Origin: Sclerurus mexicanus
Taxonomy: Eukaryota; Chordata; Aves; Passeriformes; Furnariidae
Direction of reading: 5' to 3'
DNA: 64,000 nt
NCBI GenBank assembly: GCA_013396755.1
Contig: VWZF01002969.1
Location: 633,125-697,124 of the forward strand
This document shows, piece after piece, positions 13,107 to 24,327 of the stretch (positions are counted from its first letter, which is position 1; every line of letters begins with the position of its first letter). A model generated the notes under the pieces. That model was not told the origin of the DNA. It made no database searches and was given only the letters and a program-made list of their open reading frames with translations. The translations under genes and the position numbers were made by a program.

Positions 13107-13249
13107 CACAGAATTGCAGAACATTCTGGGTTGGAAGGGACCCACAAGGATCGAGTCCAACTCTCAAGTGAATGGCCCGTATGGGGATCAAACACACAGC
13201 CTTGGTGTTATTGCCACCCTGCTCTAACCAGCTGAGCTAATCTCAGGCT
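13107..13249 (-). mobile_element. SINE with tRNA-Ile head and CR1-type tail (TguSINE1-like)
   Basis: Read on the minus strand, the element starts with a tRNA-Ile-like head. The A box (TTAGCTCAGCTGG) is the complement of 13228-13240. The anticodon region keeps CAATAAC with AAT, and a degraded B box (GTTTGATCC) lies within 13183-13194. After the tRNA part come GAGTTGGACTCGATCC and then CCTTCCAACCCAGAATGTTC, the typical 3' end of bird CR1 LINEs. The family known with this build is TguSINE1 of songbirds, mobilised in trans by CR1. The copy is old: B-box CpG sites have decayed to TG/CA. It is the strongest indicator of host group in the window. Confidence 0.85.
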
Positions 13250-16200
13250 GTATTTCCTGTCCTTAGCACTCCCCCTCCCTGAAATATGTCCCTTCCTTAC
13301 ATTTGTAGAAGAACTTGCACTCCACAATTCATTTCTGCTGCTCACATCTCCTTATTTCCTGCCACAATGACAATACTGGAATCAGGAGAGATCTATCGTT
13401 TGCTATTATCTCCAGGAGTGGAATATGACTCTAAAGGCAGTTACCTACCAATGCAACAGGGGTGCTAATGGTGGGGTGTGCCTGTTTGCTGCTCTCCTAC
13501 CCACCTTAAGCAGTTCCATTGCGTGACCTGGCCAGGTCACACCCCTGTGTGAACAATGCTGCTGCTCCTGCACTGCCTTGCTTTTAGGTGACATTATTGC
13601 TGAACTGTCCTGCTGGCATGGGCTGACTGAACCCAAACCTGCTGCTGGAGAATGAATGACAGGCTTCTAGCACGGCACATGCACCTCGAGCCACAGTGCT
13701 GTGGGCTGTGACCCACTTGTGAACTGAATGGGAGACCTGCATCAAAGATGAATCAAGGGGTGGGACTTTTTCTGCTGAATCAGAGCTGGATTGATGCCCT
13801 CTATGCTTCAGCAAAATCTGGAGTGATGCTATCTAAATCCCTAAGAATTTGTCACTGAAAAATTATGGGGCTGGTTTTTTCATTCAGATGTGGCCACATA
13901 TTCATGAGAAATGAAACTGTCGTATATTTGTCTTGACACATTTCATATTTTAAAGTCCAGGTTTTTTTAATTTTAATAAAATAAAAGCCATGACTATAGC
14001 TGTGTAAAATTATGACTTATGGACATACTCAATGACAAGCCCTCCCAAATAAAGGTAAAAATACATTTTTATTGAAAAACATGCCCTCCTAGGGCTTTGC
14101 GGCCTTCTTTAAAATCTTAATTAGTATTAAGATTAATTAATTAATTGTATTAATTAGTATTAGTAAGTAGTATTTATAAATTGTTTCTAGCAGTCTGACT
14201 CTACAGATCGCAGCTACCAGGTGTAAAAATTCTCATTTTTCTACAGCTAGGTGTACAAACTGTGACATACACTGATGTACATATATATGCATAAACGTAG
14301 ACAGCAGAATCCTGTTACTATTATCATTCCCTGATTGGCTTCAATGGACTTGCTTTATGTTCATGCCCAGATACAACTTTTAGTGACTAACCCATCCTCT
14401 TTTGTCCTTTCTGTCTCTTCCAGAGGATATTACCATGCATATTGTATTTACTGAGCTATCTTGCATCTTGTGACTTGATATATAGTTAAAAAGTACTTTG
14501 AGAAACTCAGCAGGAAGATGGACTTTAAGTAGAAAGTAGGACAACAATTAGAAGACATTCAAAGAAACATTTACTGCAATTACAGTCTGTGACTCTACAT
14601 TATCAGTAAACATGGACTGAAGTTATTATTGCAGGTAACTCCAGGAATTACTTTTTTTACTCAGTTCAACCCTAACTGAAATAATTACATGAAATAGATA
14701 CTGAGGGCTTTGCAAACTAAAACATGAATTCTGCATTTCAAACTCCTGGTGTGGGAATTCCTAACTATAGATTTGTATGTTGAGATCAGCAGGAGAGGCT
14801 CTGAGTGTTGGCAGTAATCTTGTATTAGCCATGTACCAAGAGTGTTAAGTGAGAGTAAACAGTTACAGGTCTGAGAGGTGATATGATGCTTGTGGCTAAA
14901 CCAAGCTGGACGCTCAGATAGCTGGATGTGTTATACCACTTCAAAAGGGTAACTAAACCACAGTAGCTCCAAATGCAGCAAAGATGTATTTTCCAGTGAA
15001 AGATGAAATATTATTCAAGAGAAGAACTGCACGATATCATATTTTGGTTTGTATGTTGCATATAAGGGCACCTATGTCAGCTGCATTTGGGGGCTCACTT
15101 TCTGGTATGTGTCACCTAACAAGCTGTTTTATGACCATTAGCAGGCTCAAATTTTCATTTTAAATGCCTAAAAAAGAGAGCTTGATAGTTACATGATGCT
15201 GAGCTAAGTGTGTCTGTAGAGTACAAGGGTGAGAGCTGGCAGCAAAAAGAAACAGCTTTGAGGAAAAATAGTTGATCAAGCCTACAATTCTTAGTAATTC
15301 TGGCTCTGAAATATTTTACGTGCACCTGTCCATTTGCTATAAATGGGTCTCATGCCTTAGGGATGATGAAGTCAGAATAGATCTTAATCCCTCTGGAAAG
15401 TGAAGGCTATTAGAAGTTAATTATAATACCTCGTTTCTGTAGCAATACAAGTGGGACTTTATAACCTTAATGACCACAGGTGTGAGTTCTTGTTCAATTT
15501 GTAACTCTGCAATTATTCCTAAATATCACAGGATTAATATTCCAGTTGTTCATGTGTTATTGGAACTTTACTTCCTCTGGACTGTGTCAGCAGTTAGCCT
15601 GAAGATGAGGAGGAGATTCTGATGGGAAAACAAAAAAAATCAGCCTTTTATTATGCCCACATTTAGGCAATTTGCCACAGTAAGACCAGACTACCCACTC
15701 CTGCAGGAATTATTTTATGATCTGCTGTTCTGATAGGACAGACCTACTTCATGCTCCATGTATTGCACACTCTGTTGTCCCTCTTGTGACCAAGGCTTTT
15801 CATAGAAAGACCTGTTGATTCTGTGGCATCCTCTTTCATTTTTTCCCACAGCATAATGGTCTTTGGGCCTCCTGGGGAAAAATATTTCAGTAATGCTGCT
15901 GGGGGGGAACAAAGTAGTGTACAAAAACCAAAAAAAAAGTGCCTACACTTTAAATTTCTTGCAGTTTCTGTGTAATTATATTAGTTATTTCACAACTATT
16001 GCTCCAGATATTCATACTACAGTGTCATCTTGCAATTAACCTGCTGTGCCTTTGGATCATTGCAGTCACAAAGTGCTGTCAGGTCTTGAACTGAAAGCTC
16101 AGCATCCTGGCCAGGTTATGTTCTGTCACCGTACTGTGTATTGCGTATGAGTAGTCTGTATGTCTATGTATACCTTTTGAGTAGTCTGTCCAGCTGTAAA

Positions 16201-18270
16201 AATTAGTAGAATACTGTTAATTTAGTAAAACTAATTCCCAGGTAGTGATTTACTTTCTATTGCCCCATCTTGTTTCTCTAAACTAGTGCCATGTTCAAAC
16301 AGACAGGATGAAATGCTCACAACAGTGTACAGTGACCCTTGCAAGAAAAAAGAGCTGCAAACTGTGCCAAATCTACGTCAGATGACCAGAACAGGGAGGT
16401 AAGATCACAGGTCCTGGCAGGCAGGGACAAGCTGAAACCAAGCAGACAGGGAGCAAAAGAGGGAGTGACTCTGTGGAGTGTCGCCTCTCTGTTTAAGCCT
16501 CCATAGTGGGTAAGAGAATGGCAAATGTGGGATAATGAGCTGCAGCCATGAATATATGCAGAGCTGGCCCCAGGCAAGCAACAACTGGGCACAAGAGCTC
16601 CTGTTCAGAGCAGAGGAGACCTGTTGCTTTCTAGGAGCCTCCCACCTTTACTGCTGTTAGTGGGAAGTCCAGCGTGCCAAGGCTGAAAAGATAGTGGTCA
16701 GAGGTCTGGTCCCTGGGGAGGTATCAGGAAAGCAAACCCACAGTTCAGGCTCCTCCTGGGTCAGTAGTTGTAGATGTACCTTCATGTTTTAAAGCCCTCA
16801 TAGCTTGTCTTCCATGAGTTTTCCCAGCTGCTTTTTATACTCTTCATGATCAGGGATTCTTCTGACATAATTTCACACACAAATGTGGTGCCTGGTTTCC
16901 TTCAAACCCACTGTTCTAAAGGGTAGGAAATAATGAACAGCTCTTCCCCGTCCACTTCTGCAAACCAGTCATTTCTCTGCCTTTTTTGCTCATTCCCCAC
17001 CATTGCATTTCATCCAAGCTGAAGATCACAAATACATTTATTCTCTCTTAATCCAAAAATAATTCTATAATTTTGAGCTTTTTTTTGCAACCTTTCCGTG
17101 TACATCTCATATTGCTGCAAAAGCTTCTCTTGAGCTTCCTTTTTGCTACCTGGGGGGTGGCAGTTGTTGACTCAATGTTAGGGGTTGGCTTCGTAATCCC
17201 TGTAGTGTGTCAGAGCTTTGGGGATGAAGAAAAAGTTATTCAAAATGTTGCTTTCATGCAAAGAGCCACACAGGCTGAAGAGACTGCAAATGGTTGCATG
17301 GGATACACAGCCAACTGGCAAGGCAGCAAACAACTTAGACTCCTTATTACACCTGTGCAGCTTGCCTAACCCTAACCCTCATGCCCTTTCCCAAAGGGAA
17401 ATGAAGTCTAGAAGGCACAGCTTCTAACTAATCAGGACTATCTCACAGGTCTGTGAACTCCTGCTCAGCTGCAACCACAAAGGTCACCAGCTGTCTGCAT
17501 ACCAGAATTTAAATAGACATTCCTGCTCACCAGAATGACCAGGAACAAGTAAATGACAGCCCAGTGGGCAGACAACATACTTGTGGAGGAACACGTTCCA
17601 TTCCTGTTTTGATGATAAACCTTTTCTCCACCTGCAAACCCACAAAAGCAGGATTACAAACAGGAGTTAAGGCAGAAGGTGATTCATATGGAAATGCAAT
17701 TATTTGTAGGCACAAGGCACCTTCCCACAAAAAGACTGGTGTAATGTGCAGCCAATCTTGAGTTGAGAGAAATCCAGATACAAGTAGTTGTTCTAACTCA
17801 TTCGCCTTGGGCTATATTACCTTCCTCAGGAGGAGAACAGTAGCTAGGAAAACAACAAAAAAGATGCTGAATAATAAATGTAGACCCTTCATTCATTCCT
17901 CTGGCCTGGGCAGTGATTTCTGCCTCTCTTCCTCAAATCCTTGTCATGTTGATAGCTCAGCATCTTGCCCTGGGGACAAAGAACTGAGAGGCAGAGGTGA
18001 CCAGAGGCATTGTACACAGAGAGGGTGAGACACTCATAGTTCAGTGAAGTTTCCATTTTTCCAACCCAAATTACTTTTCCTCTCTTTAACACTCTGGTCT
18101 TTTACATCTTAACAGGCACAGACATTGCATAGCCATAACTGTGTCTTCTTGTGGCCTTAATTTAGTTATATGGAAACAGGAGATAAATTATTTAAAAAGT
18201 GCTGTTTAAGGTATGTGTTCTACCATTTCTTTCAAACAAAAGCATCTCCTCTGCTTATAACTCCCTTGAT
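13250..18270. other. Non-coding DNA, no supported gene
   Basis: No supported gene. It contains an ATTAATTA-type AT-rich low-complexity tract at about 14116-14166 and a very short telomere-like CCTAACCCTAACCCT at 17365-17379. The open frames present are short and lack splice context or known products. Confidence 0.5.
14116..14166. repeat. AT-rich low-complexity repeat
   Basis: Overlapping TTAATTAGTATTA and ATTAATTAATTAATT units form a short imperfect microsatellite. Confidence 0.7.
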
Positions 18271-18279
18271 TACCGAGGA

Positions 18280-18975
18280 ATGTGCTGCTCATGACAGATG
18301 TGTGTGCCCTGGCCTGTGTGAGCAGGGCAGGGTTCCAGTGTTCCCTCGGCCCAGGTCCGGAAGAGCTGAGCATCTGAAATGCTGAAGTCCACACCTGCCA
18401 TCTGGCTCGGGGCCAGGCAGCTCCAGCAGACCAGACTCACCTTCTCGGACCTTTGGCACCAGGGCTGACGCTGTCACTCATCCCCTGAGCTGCACCGGCT
18501 TTGTGCCTGCCAACCCGAGGCTGTGCGAGGTCCGGATGCTTTGCTTTCTGACCGCTCTGGTACCCATTCCTGGAGCACGGGTAACAGCCGACAGCCCCGG
18601 GTGGCTCCGGGATCGCTGCTGTGGTGAGAAAGGGCGGACAGCGTCCTGCTCTCACACAGCACTCTCTGCTGAGAGTGCTTAGAGGTGGGTACCGAGGAAC
18701 GGGGCTGAGTGGCCCCCAGTGGCTCCTGCGAGCCCTAACCCCATTTTCCAGGTGACAGGTGTCCCCGGCCGGACCTGNCTTTTCCTTTCCCTCTCCCTTA
18801 TTTTCGGTGTTTTCGCGCTGTGCGAGCGCGTCTTTCCGCGCGTTCGTTGCCGGTGCGGGGAAGGGATGCGCTCTGGGGGCTGTCCCGCCAGGCTCTTGCA
18901 GCGCTGGTCCCCGGCCGTGCGGGAGACCCGGGGAAGGTGCGCTTGTGTTGGAGACTTCCCCCGCACCCTTGAAAT
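18280..18975 (+). promoter_or_regulatory. MYZAP: CpG island, likely MYZAP promoter and 5' exon region
   Basis: CpG density rises sharply from about 18280 and peaks at 18520-18960 (for example GTGCGAGCGCG near 18820). It is the largest CpG island upstream of the first placed MYZAP exon, on the correct side and 5.3 kb away, so I infer that it is the promoter. The first coding exon is not certain. ATG at 18379 opens MLKSTPAIWLGAR, which loosely resembles the mammalian start as I recall it (MLRSTSTV...), but it reaches a TGA before any GT donor. ATG at 18536 opens 15 codons ending at a phase-0 donor (CGG followed by gtaaca). ATG at 18866 reaches a donor at 18937 in the wrong phase. Base 18778 is N. 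Confidence 0.5.
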
Positions 18976-21900
18976 TCACCTGGGTGTTTGAAACTGAGAA
19001 CTTGTCCAGGCTCTCTGTCTGTCCTGAGGAAGCTCACCATGACGTTTTAGATGGCAACAGTAATTTATTTGTATAATCAGTTCCTCAGATACAGAAGTAT
19101 GAGGTATTGATGTATTTTTTAAACTTTCATAAGTGCTTTAAATAATAATGGTGTACTAATCTGTTGGGAAGTGCTTTTAAAAAGTTGTTAAAACTCAGGC
19201 AGATATGACAGGAATGTCTCCACAACGACCCAGCTCTAAGTAGCCCTTTTCTTGCTGCTGTAACCACACTGCTCTCACTGTGAATGCTCATTCCACGTGT
19301 GAAGAAATAAATCAAAATAAGTGATAATCTTGTCCTTACAAAGAATTACATCCACGTGATCAGGACTTCTTGATTTATGCAGTGATAGCTTTGATGCTCC
19401 TAAAGTATGATTTCCTAATTGAAACAATGAAGAACGCTGTGTTGCTCTGTTTTATGTGATAGCAAGAAGGTCAGGCTCTTCCACAGAAAAAGATCCCTCA
19501 TCTTCATAAAAACTGAAATTGCTCATGTATGTGGAAAAATTAAGATGACTTGAAAATCACAGGCATGTTCCCTGTATGCCTTCCATATTTCAATTGAGTT
19601 TTCCTATTTTAGTATTTCTTAAATAAGTTAAAGTAAGGAAATGTGTTTAGGTGATAATTTTCTTATTTTCATCCCCTTGATAGATTTACCGAGCATAATG
19701 TAAAATGAACTGTATTTGATACATTCTCTTAAGGGAACTACTAAAAATTTGATTTGCAAATACAATTCACTGGGAAGCCGTTGTCCTTTTTTTTCAGTGA
19801 AATGTGACTCCCTGAGTTGTCAAAATAGGGGAGGAAGACAGTTAGAATAACTGCTGAATAAATGAGAGATGTGTGTCACATTCCTGTGTGCCTGTGGTCA
19901 CAGGAAAAGTGCCCTTTAATTGTGTGCGGAGTCTCACAGCAGAGTTTTCATAAATGGAGCAGGCTAATCAACATATAAATGACCACAGAAAGTACTTTCT
20001 TCTTTGCTTTTTAGGACGACTGAAATTAAACATCCACTGGTTTTCTGCTTTCCCCTTCAAACGCCCAAAGCTAACATTGGGTAGTAGGCAAGTGGAGTGA
20101 TTTTTCCTATTGAGCTGGTAGGGTGGTAGATACTTACTTGACAAATGTGTTCTCCCCATACTGTTTTATTATCAGACAATATCACCAACATTAAATTGTG
20201 GTGATGTTTAAGTCCAAAGCTGGTTTGAAGGGAGATCAATATTGAACCACAATAATCTTTCCTGTGGGGCTGCTCTAAAAATCTTAGACTGGTTGGTTTT
20301 AGAGCAGCCTGTATTTCTCTGTTGCTGTACTGGTAACTTTGGTTATTCTGTAAAAACATTGCTCATTATTTTAGTACTAGCTCTGTAATTATTTCAGTCC
20401 ATAGTTAACTATGATTCATGCCTTTCTGGCTGCTTTGGTTTTTAGAAAGGGGCAAGAAGAGGCTGAAGAACATTACTCAAACTGCATCTGTCATCTGTAT
20501 TTGTTTTAAGTTGCACCCTAGTGATTTGAGTAGGATGGTAAACACGAGTGTGGACTGTGGATCTGGGCCATGAATTCTCAACACTTTAAACTAACCTAGA
20601 TTGGGGTTTTTCTTAACTGTCATACTGCAGTAGCTCTCATCTGTGCTGTCCCACTAGCCTTTTAGAAATCTGGTAAAAAGGCAAGTCTTGACCTGTTAAT
20701 TTTCACTGCACTCAGCACACTTTTGCTGTCTGGTGTGCCGGACTGGGACTGACCCTGTCAGTTTTTGTTTTCCCATCTGTTGTTTCACAAATGATGTCAG
20801 GTGAGCTTTGGAAATACCACTCATGGGTTGTCAGTGTCAAAAAAACCAGGAGCAGACAGAAGATGCTGGGACAATTAAGATTACTTATACTGTTGACTTG
20901 CCAAAGCTAGAGACACTGCAAATGAAACAAAAATCTAAGGGATAATTAGAAATATACCTGGTCCTTCTTCTACCTTGTATTTCTTTTTTAAATGTTAAGC
21001 TCACGAAGTTACAGTAGCAGTGACATAAAGGGAGGGTGGAAGCTGTGTCTGACCCTGTGTTTTCTCACTTGTTCTCACTGTCAATAAGCAGTTGAAGGAA
21101 ATTGAATTACAATTTTTCCCCTGTTGGAGTAGTTCTCATTCTTCTCCCCATCTCCTCTCTGCATTACCCAGTGGGTTTTGGAAATTACCTCTTTATCCTC
21201 ACTTGCACATTATCCTGCCATTGTTTGTCACCCAGTCGAGGTGCTTCCTGTTACGATTCATTTCCATTTTAAGGCATCACTGCAGCAGTGTTTGCTGGGG
21301 GGGGGGGGGCNTGCCATGCTCATTCATTTGCTCAAGTGAACTTGCTGACAACTGGTACAGCATGCTGTTTCTTCAGGAGGCACTGCACAGCAAGAGCAGT
21401 GTAGGTACCGCATTCAAAACTGCTTCTGGAGCTTAGGGGCAAAAGCAGTGCATGTTGGTTTTCCCTTCCAATCTCTGTAGTGTTCCTGAATTTGAACAGG
21501 TGGGTCTGTAGTTCTGTCCCTAGGTAGAATGCATCATCTGGGGCCTCCAAGGAGCAGGAGTGGATGGCTACTTTATGTATTTGCTGCTGTTTCCCCAGGG
21601 CTGCTGAGGAAGTCCTGTCCTGTTGTTATAAACAATAGCGAGAGCACAGCCTGTGTAGGTTTGTCCTAGCAAGGAACTGGGTGGTACTCTGCCATTGCTG
21701 TACAAGCCTTACTGGGCACCACTTCAAGGCTAAAATCCTTACCTGAGTGCCAGGTGGGGTGAGGTGGGGGAAATGGTTTGGGGTAATAGAGAAGGCAGTG
21801 TGAAAAGGGAAAAAAAAAACCAGTTTAAATTATAACAACCCTGTGATCGTACAGTGGTTTTTGTCTCAACATATTACTGTTAATTTATATTTCTGATCTG

Positions 21901-24237
21901 TTTGTTATGGTTTGACTGCCATCTGTACTGGCTTCTGGGGTTTCCTTCATAGAAGCTCCATAACACATCAATGGCTGTGATGTGACAGACAGTCATGATT
22001 CACTGACTGGTACACAGGTACAGGGGTAATTACTTATTTACAATCACTGCACTCTGGATCTATGGTGGCTATAATTAGCCCCGTGTTGATTAGTAGGCGA
22101 GCTATTAGCCACCTTCAGGGAGTCATACACAGCTCCATTTCTCCTAACTTTGAATTGCCAGGCATTATCTATTTCTATTTCTTTGAGGGTTTTTTCGTGT
22201 TCTATCCTAGCAATTCATTAATTCCTTTTTGCCCATTTTTCCTTCATTTGAAATCACTGTAAGAACAAGCTGGCCTTGGCCATCACTTCCTGCACGGCAC
22301 AGATTCCATTCTACTTCCTATTTATGACTCTGGTCTTTGTTTGCCTACATGGAGAAATGCCAGTCTCTGTTTCCCTCCATGCTGTAAACAGGCATGCTTT
22401 GAAAGGCAAGAGCATTCCTAAGCTAATGGGGAATGGAAATTAAATCAGTGAAAAAAGGTGATGCTAATTACATTATGAATCAATGAGTTTTAAAGATGAG
22501 GAGGTTGTTGTTAATATATCTTGATAACTAACTTGTAAGTGGGAAGCACCACCAGCTTCTCTAGTATATGGGGAGAGTTGTGTTTTTAAAATTAACATAG
22601 CCAATCGGTGACAAAAGCCAGTGTGCCAAGATTGATAGTTTTAAATGCATTTCATTGTTTCAGAATTCTGAAAGCATAACCTAAAGAGTAGGTTATATTT
22701 CACCTTGGTCTTTAGAGACTTTTTATTGCTCCTTCTTCTTTATGATAGAGACACATCTCACATATTTTGTAAGCACTTTATCTATATCTCAGGACATTGT
22801 TGCTTATTGGCAGAAGGCCTTGCAGACCTGGAAGACCAAACTGAGATGGAAGGCAATACCTAACATTTTTTAAATACAGTTGTCAATATACCAGTGGTCT
22901 AAGTGCTATTGAGTTGTCCTCTCAACAGATTTAAAGAAAAGCCAGAGAAAAAAAAAGTGATATTTGCAGATGGTTCATTCAATTGCTTTTGCTTGGGAAG
23001 AAGAGAATGTTAAAGCCTGTTGGAAAAGTTGAAAAAGGTCCACTGTTTGGAAATGGAAAACCTTGTTGTGATGCTGAATAGTGGTGCTCTGAGGAAGTTG
23101 TAAAGAGCCTTAAGAGTGCAGTCAAGTAGCTTAATGGATAGGAGAGACAGTAGGAAGAAGGTAACATTTGGGGCCTTCGAGAAGGACTTTGCTGCAGTGC
23201 TCTGAGTGCCTGTGAGCAGAACATCACTGCCATTTTCAAGGCAAAAGGAAGTGCTGTAACAACCTGTGAGCTTGGCCAAGTGCAGTGGGAAGGTGTATTT
23301 CAGAGAGAAAGGCACATTCAGCACCACTCAAACTAAGTAGTAGGAAAAACTGGAGAGATCTAGATCAGATGAGATTCTGAGCTACAGAACTGTGGTGATG
23401 GCCCACAGTAATCATGAAAGAGACACTTCTGACTTTGAGGAAGAGCTTTAAGAGCTCTCTCTGTTATCAACAGACAGCTGGGATCTCACAGGAAGGCATT
23501 GTGAGCTTTGAGTTTGGCCAGCTAAATTTCCCATTTCCTCATTTGCTATGCTCTGTTTAGGACTTAGAGTTGTATTCCACAAAAATGTCTCAGGAGTAGA
23601 ACTGAGACTGAATATTTGACCCAGCATTGCTTTGAAAATGTCATTACACCAGAGGTGTCTCAGCCCAAGGCAAGGCAGACTGCACTGGGGACAGAAGGGT
23701 GTCATCCCTATTGCCTGCTGGCTTTTCTGGAATAGCTGGGAAACAACCCCTCTTAAATGGTTTTTCTGAGGTGTTTTGAAGCTTAGTTTTACAAACAATT
23801 TGTACTGAGGTATCCTTGGATCGAATGCTTGGCAATGTACTGAACAGAAGAGAGACATTCACTCTAAAATATGCTCCATGTTACTAAATAATCCCTTCTG
23901 AAGATTAAAAGTATGGCAAATCAGCAAACAAAACTCAGAAAGTAGAAAATGATGATCATTGTTCTGTTATCTCAGCTCTCAATGTCATTTATGAGTACAT
24001 AACTAGTTGTTGATTGAAACGGATTTTTGCTATTCAGGTATATAACTATGGGGAAGCCCTGGAATTATTTTTTGCCAGCTAAAAAACCCTCTAACCTTTA
24101 AGAAATAATCTTTTGTCAGCAATGTGGTAGGAGGTAGAAAATAGTAAATTCAAAACTTGAATGTTAGTACAGTTCATTCTGTAAAGCAAATTATTAAAAT
24201 AATTTTTTGTAATGCCTAAATCTTGTTTTTCTTTCAG
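18976..24237 (+). other. MYZAP: Probable MYZAP intron 1
   Basis: If transcription starts in the CpG island, this is intron 1. It ends in TTGTTTTTCTTTCAG at 24237. It includes a run of 13 G at 21297-21309 with an undetermined base at 21311. No gene is supported inside it. Confidence 0.45.
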
Positions 24238-24327
24238 ATGAATGTCTGTAGGTTACGCTTAACAGTGCCACCTGATGAAGTGTCCCAGCCTGAACAGGGA
24301 GCAAAGGAAACAGAACGAAAGAAAAGT
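24238..24327 (+). CDS. MYZAP: MYZAP exon 2 (first placed coding exon)
   Basis: Thirty codons, phase 0 at both ends, acceptor CTTTCAG and donor AGT followed by gtaagt. It encodes MNVCRLRLTVPPDE and on to ETERKKS, matching the mammalian ANVCRLRLTVPP head. The first codon is ATG where the mammalian sequence, as I recall it, has Ala, so this exon could itself carry the start codon. The exon number follows the mammalian gene. Confidence 0.93.

Noticed and set aside
17365..17379. Telomere-like CCTAACCCTAACCCT
   Set aside because: Only two and a half units, within chance expectation; not an interstitial telomere array.
18866..18936. Candidate MYZAP first exon starting MRSGGCPARLLQRW
   Set aside because: Its donor leaves two extra bases, so joining it to exon 2 gives an immediate stop; wrong phase.
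18437..18979. 180-codon minus-strand open frame over the large CpG island
   Set aside because: It spans an N, has low-complexity Pro/Arg/Gly composition and mirrors open frames on the plus strand. It is best explained by CpG-island composition.
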